Below, piece after piece: positions 34,222-49,083 of a stretch of DNA of 64,000 nucleotides (the stretch's first letter is position 1; the number at the start of each line of letters is the position of its first letter). The DNA lies in NCBI RefSeq assembly GCF_038396675.1, contig NC_088934.1, forward strand, positions 39,545,001 to 39,609,000. The letters run 5' to 3'. The notes under the pieces are model-generated. The model had not been told where the DNA came from and did no database searches. It worked only from the letters and a program-made list of their open reading frames with translations. The DNA comes from Hydra vulgaris. Lineage: Eukaryota; Cnidaria; Hydrozoa; Anthoathecata; Hydridae. The translations under genes were made by a program, and so were the position numbers.

Positions 34222-35974
34222 TAATTCTCAAACTTAATTGCTAATATGTTATCAGAAGGCGTGTTATAAAATTGCCAATTGTCGTAAAAGTTTATGTACA
34301 TTTTAACTTAATTAAATTTTAACAAAAAAGTTCACCAAATGTTCATCAAAATGTATGTTTATTTGAATTGATAACAAAGTATTTAAAAAATTTGCGTGCA
34401 TACCAAAATTTCAGTTTCTGCAATCATTGTCATTATCAATTAAAATTCTAGTAGCTTTTTCAAAATTTAAGAAATGCATTTTGGGGTAAATAGGATGAGA
34501 GGGCAAATGGAGTTAGATGACTTTTCATCTGACAGCTAAACAAAATAATTCACAAATGGACAGAAAAGTAATCATATTTATGTATTTTATTTTAAAATAT
34601 CAGTTGTTTTTTTTTAATATTGTCACCGTAATATTATATAAATATTTATTATAAATATTTTTGTATTTCTAACAATATATTAAAAAACAAAAGGTATTTT
34701 TTCTTTTTAAAGTAAAGCTTCTCTGACTTTTAGCAAAAGTTATATATTTTATATAACTTTAATTTCAAGAAGTTATCTTCGTTTACAATCCTTCACCACT
34801 CATTTAGGAGAATTTTTAGTTTTGTCCTGATTGTTTACGCTTTTACATTTACACGAAAATCTACAATTGCAGGAGTAGACAAATATTTGGTTCCAAAGTC
34901 TCTTACCATAATGCTTAACAAAGCTATTTCACACTTAAAACTGTGCTAAAACATTTTTGTTGTGCTTTTAAAATGGTCTGGTTATGATGCCATTTTGAAA
35001 TTTGGTAATTCTTTAAAGAGAACTACAATCCTAGAAATTATAAAGACAAAATCATCTTTAGATTGATAAAAAAGAAGAAACAAATAGTGATCAACAGGGT
35101 ACTTTTCATTTTTTTTAAATTATCTAAGACCTCTGACAAAAATAAAATCTTTTTTACTTGTCTGTGAATGTATAAGAGGTTTTGTAATCCTTTAACTGCA
35201 CGATCTTTCTAATGAAACTAAAAACCTTGATCATGGAGTTGCATTTGGTTTTTAGAATTACCATCAGGCTGTTTGATTGTATAACTTGAAATTAATTTGT
35301 TTTACTAAAAATTTTATCTTTCAATGAAAATGTTTTTTCTAGGGTTGATTGATTAAAATTTATTAATAAAAATATTTTTTCTAGGGTTGTTTGATTGAAA
35401 TTTATTTCTTTTAAATTCATTGAAATAAGGAATAAACGTTAAAATACACTAATTTTTTGAATCAACAACAATTTTTGTGTAACCAACAAAGAATTACTAA
35501 AGTTTCAAATGTTTAAAAAGCTAATGAAGCTGAAAAAATATTTACTCACATTTAAAATATAAATTTATGCTTTTATTTTATCAAGCTTGTAAAAATTTTA
35601 CGATAACTTCTACTCTCGAAATTTTAGAACAACTAATAAGCAAAAGAAGAGCTTTAGAAATAATTTTTATTGCAGTTTTTTTTCTTTGTCAAACTTTGCA
35701 GGTACGTATCATATTAGAATATTGTTTTTATTTGAATAAGTAACAACAGCATAAAAGATAAACTCAATTTTATTTTCAGAGGTATAAAAGAAATGTAGAA
35801 GATAGGGTGTTTCAGTTAGTTAAGTTACATATAACAGGCAGGTTATGTATACACTTAATCAGCATGCCAAAAATTCACACACACGCACATAGCTGTAAAA
35901 AACTTACTTAAAGACTTTTAACTTTTTAATTAAAACTGAAGTTGTCCCAATAAACTAAAATAGCAAAATTCTCC
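34222..35974. other. AT-rich intergenic, no gene recognised
   Basis: Scattered repeat-like words only: GGGGTAAATAGGATGAGAGG near 34483, reminiscent of pogo-type termini, without a partner I can identify, and a short tandem TTTTTCTAGGGTTGWTTGATT at about 35336 and 35378. No supported ORF. Confidence 0.45.
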
Positions 35975-36599
35975 GATATTTGAAACCGAAAATTACGTCA
36001 TTGTTAAGTAGTTATAGAATGATTTTAATTTTTCCAGCATATTCCAAACTTCTGAAAAGAATTGTTCAAAACAAACTTTATAAATATTTAACAGTAAGTA
36101 AAAGTCTTAGATGGATATCTATAAGGTTTTCAATCGAATTACTTAACGGAATATGCAGCCCTAGACCTTAGGAACAACATTATTGCATCTTTTGATGTAA
36201 GGAAGTTTCTATTTGAAGTTTTTATTGACTTTACAAAATTTTTCAATGTATTTTCATATGAAATTCTTTTTTAAAAAAACACACAAAAAATAACTATAAT
36301 CAAAACCGAACTACTAAACGGTTTTTTAACAAGATAAAAGGCAACAAAGTATTTCAATTGATGGCAATATTATATAAAATTGTTGGCAATATTATACAAA
36401 GCAAATTACAAATAAAATATGGTGCACCCTAGGAATCAATAATTGCTCCGTTGCTTTTCCTTATTTCTATCAACAACCTTCTTAAAGTCTTCACAAACTT
36501 TGATTATAACATATTTTCAGATGATACTAACTTATTTTATTCGACTGCTTTTATTAATTACCTATTTGATAAAGTAAATATTTTGCAAAATGTCAATAT

Positions 36600-36815
36600 C
36601 AACAAGCTAAAGCACAAATATTGGCATATTGATATTGACCAATAAAAGCACGTCAATACGGTCCCAATATTGGCATCCTAAAATTTGACAAACAATATTG
36701 GACCAATGTTAATGCTAATACTTGCCATTATTAGTATGCCAATATTGGCGCAATATTGCATATCTTGTCCGATATTGGTCAAAATATCCAATAATACACC
36801 ATTATTGCACTTTTT
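36600..36815. mobile_element. MITE-like block of CCAATATTGG repeats inside the LINE
   Basis: It starts CAAGCTAAAGCAC (compare CCAAGCTAGCACGC at 23272) and is filled with AATATTGGC/GCCAATATT and ATATTGGACCAAT words. It splits the RT between INKLK and KWTLF. Right limit approximate. Confidence 0.5.
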
Positions 36816-37767
36816 AATCGATTTATTCTTATATAAATGGACACTTTTTTTTATCCACCTTCAAAAAAATGGAAACTGCCTCATATCATGCAAGACCTTT
36901 TAATTGATAATATAATAATAAAAAGAGAAAAAGTTACTAAGTTTCTCGGAGTATATTTATTAAAAATCTATCTTGAAAGAGAAAATCATATTGATATCTC
37001 AAATAAAATTGCTAAATACATCGGAATTCTTTATAAAGCAAGAAATGTAATTCTCTATAAAGCAAGAAATATTAAGTAAACACCAGTTAACACAATTATA
37101 TTATTCATTAATACATTGTCAAATAAACTATGCGAATATTATATGGGAAAGCACTCATAGAATAAAGCTAAAATCTCTTTACCTTCATCAGAAACACACA
37201 GTTTGCGTAATAAATTTTAAAAATCGGTTTTTTCATACAAAACAACATTTTAAAGAAATAAATATTTTAAATGTATATCAACTAAATGTCTTTAATATTT
37301 TATGTTTCATGTTTAAAAGTAGAAAAAAGTTGTTGCCAAATGTATTACAAAATCTTTATTGTATGAAAACTATAAACAAATATAATCTTCGAACTAATAA
37401 CAATCTTATTGCTCCTTTTTACCGTAAAAGCAAAGACCAGTTTTTTGTTTCTTATCTAGGTCCTTATCTCTAAACAAAAATAGTTATACCAAATTTTGAT
37501 TTTTCTACTCAACTGATTTTTGGTTCCATTCAACAAAAACTAAAAAAATTATATTTTTAATTAAAAATATCTTGATTTATTTTTAATTGTTTTTTTTTTG
37601 TTTGTTGTTGTTCTATTTTGTATATTATTTGCTTTAAAATTTTATCCAGGCTTTTTAACATTTTATCTTGGTTTTTGAATGTTTTTGCATAAAGGTGAAT
37701 TATTGTTTCACTACAAACATTGTATTTTTATTAAAAATTAACCATATATTGTAAAGGGCTTCATGAC

Positions 37768-37784
37768 AAGATCCTCATGATCTT
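37768..37784 (+). other. LINE 3' UTR hairpin, copy 3
   Basis: Stem AAGATC/GATCTT with a 5-nt loop CTCAT. Relative to copy 2 the fifth pair changed from C-G to T-A on both sides, which keeps the stem. Confidence 0.65.
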
Positions 37785-37825
37785 CTAGAATTCCTGTCGT
37801 TACTAATGTAAAAATTGCAAAAAAT

Positions 37826-37862
37826 ATCTGGTTATTGTTATACTTTTAAACGACAAAATATA

Positions 37863-37942
<80 letters not shown>

Positions 37943-38149
37943 GTATATATATATTAATAGTATGAATAGTTAACATGAAAACAAAGCTTTCAGCAAAAAA
38001 TATTTGCTTTAAAGGTTTAAAAGTTAGGTTAAAGTTTTATTAGAGAAAGAATATTGCAATCAGAAATCTACTCACGTGCAAAAAATAAAAAGCTGAAATA
38101 AGAAATATTTTTAATAAAAAATGCAATTTAAACTTAGTAGCAAATATAC
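37826..38149. repeat. Segment X, first copy (contains (TA)n)
   Basis: From ATCTGGTTATTG through a TA tract (37866-37955) to AGCAAATATAC. The same sequence reappears at 39931-40333. The approximately 190 bp after the TA tract look identical in the two copies; the TA tract differs in length and interruptions. Confidence 0.9.
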
Positions 38150-39269
38150 GTAATTAGTTTAACTAAAGCAAAAAAAAATTAGTTTATTTTTTTATTTTTT
38201 TCAAATTCTTTAAAAACTACCACTAGTATTTTCTCAATACTAAAAAATTTTTGGAAATTTTTGCCGGATTATAGGATCATCACCATATAATATAATACTA
38301 GCGGCTCTGACCCGTAAAATACAGGTCTTGATGAGTCTATTCAACACCGACCATTTCTATACTTATTAACTTCAATATTTTTTACATAAAAGTATATCTA
38401 CTATAGAACATTTAATTAACAAATTGTTACCATATTTTTGTTACATTAATTAAATATAAACTTTCAGAAAAAGAAGAAAAAAAACAAAAAATAATGAAAG
38501 AAAAGCTAAGAAGAGCTAACATTCGACATAGGTTTTGTGACTTCTGTGTCTTGTTTTTCTTTTTAAATCTTTATAAGAAAGTTATATTATGAGAAAGATA
38601 GGGTAAATTAGGGTAATCTGAGCACCTTGGTAATATGGGCACACTTAAAGATTTCTTAGATGTAAGCAGTGAAGTTAAAGTTGCTTTGTATTTTTTGAAT
38701 CAACTTTATGTGGTGATAACAGCCCAGATAGCAAACTGATTGGTCCATTGTTGGCAGCCAACTATCTTAACGTTGGTCCTATATTGGCTGATTGCTATGG
38801 GCCAACATTGGTGTGTTACAACGAGCAGCATTGGCCCAACTTTGGCTAACTAGTACGGGCCAACATTGACGTTATACTTTGCGCGACATCGGGCAAATGT
38901 GGCGGCTTAACATAAATATATTGCTATCTCTGATTATTTTCAGTTATACGGGTCGTTTCACCTAACATTATGCAAACTATTGCAAATGAAAAGATAAGAA
39001 GTAGGGAGGGATGATATAAACAAAAAAAAAGTATTAACATTATTTTATTATATTTTAAGTAAAAAAGCAAAAGTTTTCATCTAATTGATAACCTAGTCAT
39101 TGTGTTCATCTTTACTATCTGGATCAGCACGCGGTCTTTTCAAACGTTGCGCCCTGCCGCCGTTTCTATCTTTGGCATAGAGAAACCAGTTCATAAAGGC
39201 AATTTTTATTTCATGATTTGCCAATTTAACAGTAAAACAAAATTGTAAGTTTTTGTTTTACTGTTAAAT

Positions 39270-40559
<1,290 letters not shown>

Positions 40560-40732
40560 AGTTTTTCTAAATTAATAAACTTTAAACTGTGTGTTAAACA
40601 ACAATATATAAAAATCAAAATAACGTAAAACATAAAAAACTGTTTAAAGACAAATAATCAAATGCTTCAATTGTATAATTATCTAATATAACTATCAACA
40701 ATACATGTTAATTGCGTAACCTCTTTTTTTTT

Positions 40733-42374
40733 TTAATGAAATAAGAAATTCAAGAATGAGTGAATGAGTGGTAAAGCACGATATCTAGTGTTTTCCAATT
40801 TTATAAGTATACATTTGCTTATTATATCCGACACTGGAAAACTAAGCAGGTTTGTGTTTACATCTTTTACTACACTGATGTGTAGGTAACTTGATTGTAG
40901 GGGGTAGTCAAAATAATCATTTGATAAAATAAGTTTATGGCAGAGTAAAAAGATTTTACTATCTTGAACAACAAGGTTTTTAACAAGGCAATACTGATTT
41001 TTGCTTAGTAACACACAACAGTCTTTATAACAGTCATAAACACTTATTAAAAAACAGCTAGTTTTCAACTTTAAATACTGAGCACAATTTGAAAATATTG
41101 ATAAAATGGGGCCTTGCTTGTGTTTGCCAGACATAATAATCTCATCGGAAATCGTATCTTGTTCTACAGAAAAACCTGTCATCTCAGCTAATCGTTTTAC
41201 AACTTGCTGTATTGGCTGCTTAGGTTTTCTAATCAACTTTTTTAGCTTTCCCAAAAAATTTTCGAGTGGAAGCTATCAAGGGGACCAAATCTTTGTGCGT
41301 CTGAGGCTAAATTCGCAAGATTGTGAAAATTATACACTAAAAGTTTCCGTACAAAATGTGTGCATGCTGAACAAAAAGTTTGAGGAGACCGCCAGCGTAC
41401 TCTGAATATGTTTTACATAGTAGAGGGTTCACTAAAATACTTACTTGACAGACCAACAACAAAAAATGTTTATAAACATCATTATCAACAATTCCATTTA
41501 ATGCAGCAATACCAGTATATAGAAGGAAATTTCTATTCTCAGTTGCTTTCAAATAACTAATTTCATGAATAGCAGGTGGTTTACGGGAAAACTCACTTGG
41601 GAAACATTTAGCCATGCCAATTAGTTTATCTGAAGTTTCAGCAGTTTTTTTTTGCAGGGTAATGACTTATAAGACCACCTATACCTATCTACTGTTTAAC
41701 TAACTTATCAACAAGACCTATACAGACTAAATCCACATAATCAATTGGAAAATTTGTCACTATGCCTATTCCAAGCTCAAGTAATGGAGTTGAACCTTTA
41801 TGGTGTTCTTGGTCATCCAATACAGAAAAACTTTTATTGGTACGCAATGGGCAATTCACATCTGTGAGTATTACTCTTCCGCACCATTCACCTTCAACCA
41901 CACATTTCTCAAAGGCAGAGTATCCTAGTTCTCTAACTACAACACTACATGGAGTTTTAAGCAGTGTTCTGGAACATCGAGGCAACACGGGGTGATATGG
42001 ATTCAATAGTTTTAATTGTGATGTCAATGATACATGTGTTATGCCAAACTTAACAGACCACTCACGCAACTGTTCTAAACTGTTTCATTATCACTGCGGT
42101 ACTTACGCTATTGAAAAAAGTCATCATAAGTATAATCATTGTAAAACCATCTATCTAAATCATTTTCTATTTTATAAATAGATGAAAAATTGGGGATAAC
42201 ATTTTCAGAATTACTGTCACAATTTGATGAAGTATTCAATTCATCATTAATAATAGAAGCTCCATTTGTTTTCCATTATGTTTTAGATACATACTTCATT
42301 ATAGAAGCTATAGTTTTGGATATTCGTCGCCTCTTTAAAAAATATGTTGATCTTGATTGATTATTTGATTCCAT
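40733..42374 (-). pseudogene. CACTA-like transposase, multiply frameshifted
   Basis: ATG at 42374 (ESNNQSRSTYFLKRRRISK). After stops, 42069-41689 reads MREWSVKFGITHVSLTSQL, PRCSRTLLKTPCSVVVREL, RTNKSFSVLDDQEHHKGSTPLLELGIGIVTNFPIDYVDLVCIG. A frameshift around an A9 run leads to 41615-41337 (FSRKPPAIHEISYLKATENRNFLLYTG...YSEYAGGLLKLFVQHAHILYG), then in shifted frames SVYNFHNLANLASDAQRFGPLDSF and 41254-40733 (LGKLKKLIRKPKQPIQQVVKRL). The motif order (RTLLKTP, HHKG..PL, DYvdLVC.G, FSRKPR..., FLLYTG, NLanLA.D..RFGPLD) is that of the common animal CACTA-like transposase proteins. It is non-functional here. Confidence 0.65.
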
Positions 42375-42466
42375 TATTAGTTCAACACTTATTGTAAAAC
42401 AATTTTAATACAATAAAATTTCAATGCAAGTAAAAAGGGGTCAAGTTAAACAGTATATTTCGTTTA

Positions 42467-42470
42467 CATA

Positions 42471-42542
<72 letters not shown>
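42467..42542. repeat. (TA)n microsatellite
   Basis: TA tract between the transposase-like gene and the right subterminal region of its element. Confidence 0.95.
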
Positions 42543-43990
42543 CACAAAAAAAAAGTTTAGCATCTAAAAGAATAAATCCAAAACTTCATTATTTTTGATT
42601 TCACATCTTTGATATTATTCTTTTATTACTATATGCTTTATAAAAATAGGTCTCAACAAAAGCATTTTAAAATAATAAAGTAAATTTTATATGGAGGATG
42701 CCAACAGCACGCTTTAGTAAAAGTCTAAATTTTTTTTAAATTTGTTTCGTGTATCTACAACATGGGGTATTTTTAATTTGAACGATGGCCCACCGTAGGC
42801 CCAAATGGTTGTTTTTTATTAACTTTACTTTTTTAAGAATCAATGCTTGCATCTATGGTCCAACCTTGGCCCAACAATAGTCTAAAATTTTAAATATTTA
42901 TAAATGTATAAATGGGTTTTCAAATGGTATAGTTTAATATAATTTTATGCCCAAACGTAAAATATAACATTCGGTAATAATTTAAAATAAATATTTCCTT
43001 TTAAAACGCAATATTTGTATTTTTGGTTGGCGTTATGTCGGCATATGACATTGGCCAATATAAACTAAAAAAGTGTGCTATCTGGGTGGAATCAGTACAA
43101 TTAGCCTTAATTTATATGCAGTAATTAGCGGCTATCATCTATTTAAAACGCTGTTTAATTTTTTGCGTTGTTAAAATAATATCATCACGCATGAATATAT
43201 CTGTGACGCGAAATTTCGGTGCTAAAATAATGAGATTAATTTTTTTATAAAAAAAAATATGTTAGCTAAAAATCCAATCAATATTTGTTAGAAAAACAAT
43301 GCATAGAAACATTTAGTTTTGACTTTATTAAAAGATGCCATTTTTGTGTAATATGAGCATCCTCAAATTACCCAATGTTTTTCATTGAAATTACCTAGTT
43401 TAAAGTCCTAAAATAAAGGTTTTTTTAACTGCTTTTTAAATATAAACAAAACATAGTTAAAAATTTTAATATTATAACAATACTAAATATTTTTCTGTAA
43501 CTTATATTAAAAAGTTCTGAGTTTTTATCGTTCAAAGGATTGAGTTAATAAAATTGATAGAATAACGAACTAATTTTGTGTTGTTGTTGTTGCGGAAAAC
43601 CTAGTAGTATTATTTCAACAAAAAGTGATTCAAAATTTAATTTTTTAATGATAAGTTTTATTAATAACAAATCATTATATTTCAAAAATTAGTTCTAATT
43701 GTAAGATTGGTACTTTTTTAATTAATGTTATTTTTTTGAACTAATTTAAAGTGCTGATATTACCAAGTGGTCTTGGTAATATGAGCACTTTTGCTACTTT
43801 TTTTAAACCTCTGTGTTTTTAAGAAAAAAATTTCGGATGCCCAAATATCTAAGTGGAAAATGAGTAGGAATCCATGAAAATTGTTTATTCGCAAAAAATT
43901 TTTGATTCAGCATAATTATTTTTGAAAATGTTTCAATTTTCGTTTAAGGTGCTCATACTACGCTAATCTACCATATATACCTTTCACATA
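42543..43990. other. Right non-coding parts of the nested 38.6-44 kb elements
   Basis: AT-rich with TTGGCCCAAC-type words to 43086, then pogo-type subterminal words to 43975. No supported ORF. Confidence 0.5.
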
Positions 43991-44661
43991 CAGTAGTGTG
44001 ACAATTCATAATGGCCACCCACAATTTTTTACATCCATAAGTTTCAAAGTCTATTATTTTAATATTTTTTTGTGATTTATGTTCTCAAAAGTAATTTTTA
44101 TTTACGAAATAGGTACTTTTTTTAACAAATAAATAAGATTTAACAAATTGTTCATAAATTTTAATATTCAAATATTACTTCAAGTATATTCAAGATCAAT
44201 ATTTGGTGATTCCTCCTGTTGCCTCTAAATAATTGCAAGAACCCTTTTTGACATATGCATCTTTTTAGCCATTTCCTTCAATTCTTTATTATGGTTCCAA
44301 TGGTGAATAATTCTTTCTATTAAATACACTTTATATGTAATATTTCTTTAGGAGCGCCCAAACGTTTTCTGAAGGTAAGGTGAGTTTCCTGGTCAATCAA
44401 GTAATAGAATATTTTGTTCTAATAGATATTTTTCAACTGATTTAGCTGTGTGACTAATAAACAAATTCAAAACTCTGGGAATAAAACTTAACAAGTGTAC
44501 AGCCAAAAGCACTGATTTTAAGAGTTAAAATTTTATTTAAATCAAAACATTAACTATGAATAATAAAAATAATGAATTTTTACTCTTCATATGAAAAAAA
44601 TGAGGTTAAACTTCAAAATGATCAAAATTCATTTGTGGCCATAATAATTGTCACACGACTG
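43991..44661. mobile_element. Short Tc1-type element, TA target
   Basis: Ends CAGTAGTGTGACAATTCATA and, inverted, CAGTCGTGTGACAATTATTA, both leading to ATGGCCAC. Flanked by TA at 43989-43990 and 44662-44663. At 671 bp it is an internally deleted copy with part of a transposase gene left. It lies 15 bp to the right of the 5.4-kb element. Confidence 0.85.
44185..44480 (-). pseudogene. Tc1 transposase C-terminal remnant
   Basis: Minus strand reads VSHTAKSVEKYLLEQNILLLDWPGNSP, then LPSENVWALLK (catalytic Glu region of a Tc1 DDE domain). The following region is decayed. The N-terminal domains and first two catalytic Asp residues are deleted. Confidence 0.7.
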
Positions 44662-44982
44662 TACATGACAGTTGCGTAAAATTTCTTCCTGTGTTTTTGA
44701 AAACCTAAGGCTATAATAAAATATAACTTTCTCATAAGGATTATTTTATTAAAAAAGCAAAAGAGGACACAGAAACAGGTCACAAAACCTAGTTACGTCA
44801 AATGTTAGCTCTATCTGTTTGGTATATTTTATAGGATTTTCTCTGTAGTATGACGAATCTTATAGGAACTTTTCTAGTGCGACAAAAATTGGCCCTAAAA
44901 AAGTATGTAATAGAAACGAACATAATCAGCAAAAAAATAAAAGTATAAATGATTTCATTACATTTACAAAAATACAACGGAC

Positions 44983-45082
<100 letters not shown>

Positions 45083-45239
45083 ATATTTATTTTTAAATTG
45101 CAAAAATGACCAATATACAAAATATCTATACAAAATAATACAATGTAGAGGGCACAGCATCATAAATTCACATGTTAAGCAAAATTGATAAATTTTTGTT
45201 TTTCTAATTAATAATAATGTTGCCGTTCCCAATCTGTTG

Positions 45240-46440
45240 GTAATAAAAATTTCTGCGGCGTGGTTCGATTTATAAAGCGTCCAAAAGGTAAACCATAAAA
45301 AAATCTTTTTTCCAAAAAAAACATATTATTAAATTTTTTTGCTTTTCATTTTGTTTTCTATTTGTTCTTTAGTAGTTGCAATATAAGAAAATAATTTATG
45401 TATTTTTTGAATTATTATAAGGAAAAGTAATTTTGGGGCAGTGGCTCACCTTGTTTCTATCCACGATATTTATGAAAAATTTCAAAATAAGTTTAAAATG
45501 ACTGCAATGGTACAAGAAAAAAAGTTCCGAGGCAAATTTTGCATAAAAATTTCCTATTGTATGGCCTAAAACCTTTAAAATTGAATTGGTGATAAAAAAA
45601 AATTCAATTAAATTTTTTTAAATTTTATTTTTGTTTTCTTTTCTATAAAAGTTACTTTATCAAAAATTTATTTTTAAATTGTATACGTTTTTGGAAGAAA
45701 TAGAAGAAAAAGTAATTATTTGATTTATTTATATATCTATATATATATATATATTTCCGAAAATATCTAAAATAGGTTTAAAATGGTAACTATAGGGTAA
45801 AAAATAGGGTAACTGTGCCAGTAAAAAAAGTCATGAAGCAATTTTTTAACAAAGTATTATAGTTTTTATTTTAAGGCCAAAAAACTGTAAAACATCATTA
45901 GTACTATTAAAAAAAAAAATAAAGCTCTGTGGTTATCGAAATTAAATGTCAATAGGCATTTTTTGGACTGGGCGTAGGAATGTTGTTGGACAATGGAATT
46001 TGTTGTTGCCGAAACTAAATTACAAAGCTTGTTATTTTAGCTTTTTTAATAACTTAAAAAAAATAAAAAATATTTGTTTTCATAAAATAAAAAATATTAG
46101 TTTTCATAAAGTTATTGGAAATAAGTTCAAAAAAGAAAGTTAACAAACTTTAATCTAAGAATTGGTTCAAAAAATTTGAATAAAATTACAAATGAAGCAA
46201 TAACATCAATTTCAGTTTACTAGATTTCAGTTTACTAGATTTCAGTTTACTAGATCTCAGATTAATATTAAAATTAAACTAGCTTTCCTGTGAGATTTTA
46301 TTTCATCTCCACAAAAATTTTTATGATATATTTAAACCTCATATCTGCTTTATAGTCAATTATGATTCTAATAAAACGACCCCAAAGTTTATCGTTGACA
46401 CTTTTTTCGTAATTTTCTTTTGACTCTTTGCAGTCTTTGT
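45240..46440. other. AT-rich spacer with a diverged tandem duplication
   Basis: Blocks such as AAAAGTAATT, TAAAATGRTAACT and AAAAAAAGT.C.GA.GCAA recur about 310 bp apart (45420-45560 and 45710-45850). A 15-bp tandem TTTCAGTTTACTAGA is repeated just over three times at 46210-46258. No gene supported. Confidence 0.45.
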
Positions 46441-46445
46441 TCCAT

Positions 46446-48480
46446 TTACACTCCATTATCTCTTTGATCATTAATTTTTCTAAAATAATTTTTCAGTTGA
46501 GTCTGATACATTTCTATGAAGTTAAGCTCATAATAAAACTTAAGAAAATCGATTATTTTTACATCCATCTTATACTTTTTATTGTGCTCTTGAACTAACT
46601 TATCTAATTTTGATCTTTTCGTTAAAGCTAGATGAGACGATGCTTTTATTCTTAAGTCAGCAAGAAGAATGTCTAAGGTTTTCATGGGTAAGTCAATAAG
46701 ATCTAATTGTCTGACAAGGGATGTGTATAGTCTCTTCCAAAGATGAGGGTTTTTAGAGATAAAAGATTTCTTTAGTTGACCGAGAACAGAGTTAGTTTTC
46801 GATGATATTATTTTAATGTGAGGGTCCCATTAGAGGTTGTGTGAAATATAAATGCCAAGATCTCTTACGTTGTAAGAGAAATTGAGAAGCGGCATCCCTT
46901 GCTGAGTCAAGATATAGTTTTGGTGATTAGGATTTTTACTTTTGTTAAAACGTACGATAAGGCACTTTTTGTAGTTAAGACATAAGCGCCAGGTTAGATT
47001 CCAAAACGTGATGTGATTTATATTCTTCTGGAGCAAACCTAGACTATCAAGTATCAAGTTGATGGAAATAACTTTGGTGTTGTCGGCGTATAACTTAATT
47101 GGATTGCTAAGAAGGACTGTAATATCATTGATGTATAAGATGAATAGAAGAGGTCCTAGAACAGATCCTTGTGGGACACTACTGGTGACTGGTAACCAAT
47201 CTGAAATAGCGGAGCCCATCACAACTCGTTGTGTTCAGTTAGAAAAAAATTTATCCAATTAAGAAGCATATAAGAGATACTATAACCAGAAAGTTTGTGA
47301 AGCATAAGATTATGAGGAGGTGTGTCAAATCCTTTTCATAATCTAGGTATAAAGCATCTACAATATAGCCTCTTGCCATTGAGTATGAGATCTGATCAAC
47401 AAATTCCAATAAACTTGTAGTGCATGATTTATTTGGCACAAACCCGAGCTGATTTTGAGATAAAAAATTATTAGCACATAGATACTCAGTTAAACAATAT
47501 TTTACAACACGCTCTAAGATTTTACAGCAGACAGAAGTTAAAGAAATGAGTCTATAGTTTAATGCATCAAGTTTAGGTCCTTCCTTGTAAAGCGGTGTAA
47601 TGTTTGCTACCAGCCACGCAGCTGGAACTTTTCCTTCAGATATAGATTTTATAAATATATAAGTAACTGGCACATTCTGAGATGAAGAACATTTGTTGAG
47701 AACATGTGGGTGAATGTCGTCTACGCCTGCAGGCTTCTGCATGTTAAGTTTTGAGAGTATTGATTTCATGTAGTTCTTATTAAGTCTATTTAAGGCCGGC
47801 GTCTCCTAAATCACAGAAAAAATCCGTTTCTTGAATGCTGGCAGTGATTGACTTAAACTTAAAGGATTAAAAACAGATGAAAAGAATTTTTTTAAGGATT
47901 ATAGCTATATGGCTTTGATCGGTTGTAATATATCAGTTGGATCTTACATAGATCATATTTGATTTTTATCTTTAAGTTTCATATTTATGTATTGATATAT
48001 AAGTTTCAGGTTTTTCTTGGCTTTTTCTGATGGCGATTTTTCATATTGAGCAATAGAATAAATAAGAGCTTGTTTTACTTTTTTGCAGCTATTGTTGTAT
48101 TTTGTAGTGTCCAGACGCCAGTTTTGGTCTTTGCTTCTATAATAAAGTTTATTTTAATTTTTTATCGCAGAGATTACTTCTTTTGTGATCCAAGGTTTGC
48201 GTAAAACTGAATAATGTAATTTAATTGCTGGTATATGAAGATTACATCCCTCAATATAGCATTCATTAATATTTAAATTTCTAATACAATTATTCCAATT
48301 GGCATCTTTGAAATACATATTTAGATACTTTGTCATACCATTTTTAAAATCTTGTCGAGATGAAGAAAACATAATTCTAGGAGGGCTTAAAGATTCTACA
48401 GCGAAATTCCATGTTAGAATTAAATGAGCTCGTCTTTTTTTGGCGTAGCCAAGTTGAGAAAAACAAACGTTACATAACAA
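46446..48480 (-). pseudogene. CR1/jockey-group LINE RT, broken
   Basis: From 48480 leftward: RAHLILTWNFAVESLSPPRI...KLHYSVLRKPWITKEVISAIKN (region before the RT), then 47769-47251 LNMQKPAGVDDIHPHVLN, VANITPLYKEGPKLDALNYRLISLTSVCCKILERV, NQLGFVPNKSCTTSLLEFVDQI, DALYLDYEKDLTHLL. In the next frame (47222-46830) come VPQGSVLGPLLFILYINDI, IKLYADNTKV (catalytic YADD read YADN), LNYKKCLIVRFNKS and RDLGIYISHNL. The C-terminal region is short and ends oddly (KTLDILLADLRIKASS..., 46685-46446), suggesting a deletion or a foreign segment. Frameshifts and the Asp-to-Asn change make it inactive. Confidence 0.82.
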
Positions 48481-49083
48481 CTCAAGTTAAATAGTGTTAT
48501 AACTAATACGTTAAAATTTTTTATAATAACTATTACGTTAAAATTTTTATAAAATAAATTTAAAAGGGGTTTTAAAAGCTAAAATATTTGTTTGAAATTT
48601 CTAAAAACCATCGGATAAAAAATGAAATAAATACTAAAATAAAAATTTAAATTAATAACTAATTGCAACGTTTTAATATGAATGATAAAAACTTAATTCA
48701 AAAAAATTTAATGCTTTGGTGTCTTTTAAAAAACAAATTTACTCAAAAAAATGACGTATTTTACTCACGTAGCCGTGTGTTCAACTTCAATTTTGTTTTA
48801 TATAAAAAATAAAAAGTTCAAAATATAAAGTTTATATTCAATACTGAATTTATTTATAACTTTGGAACAACTATAATGATTAGAAATTTAATGCACATAA
48901 AATATATTGGACAAAATGACCGCAAGATGTCATTTTTTACCAGACAAGTGCCGGACAATGTCTGATGTCCGGCGCTTATTTCGAACCCTTATATATGGAC
49001 ATATGCATATAGTTTGTTTATATACATTATTTATATTGTATTTGTTATTATTTGTTATAATGATAAAAATAAATAATTTTTAG
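48481..49083. other. AT-rich spacer between LINE and exon A
   Basis: No supported ORF. A signal-peptide exon for the downstream gene could lie here or upstream of the LINE, but I could not identify one. Confidence 0.4.

Larger units (their letters stand above)
35980..37790 (+). pseudogene. L2/CR1-like LINE, decayed RT plus 3' UTR
   Basis: In order on the plus strand: SYRMILIFPAYSKLLKRIVQNKLYKYL (35990-36090), VFIDFTKFFNVFSYEIL (about 36215-36270, decayed IDLSKAFDTV motif), LLFLISINNLLK...YNIFSDDTNLFYS (36451-36545; FADD-type box read SDD), and then a MITE insertion (about 36600-36815). The frame then resumes WTLFFIHLQKNGN / KREKVTKFLGVYL (36830-37000), YMGK..HRIKLKSL and the LINE C-terminus to about 37560. 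The T-rich 3' UTR with the hairpin (37768-37784) follows. Many stops. Same family layout as at 17.5-18.8 kb. Confidence 0.75.

Noticed and set aside
34483-35840. Pogo-type element starting GGGGTAAATAGGATGAGAGG
   Set aside because: No convincing inverted partner found downstream.
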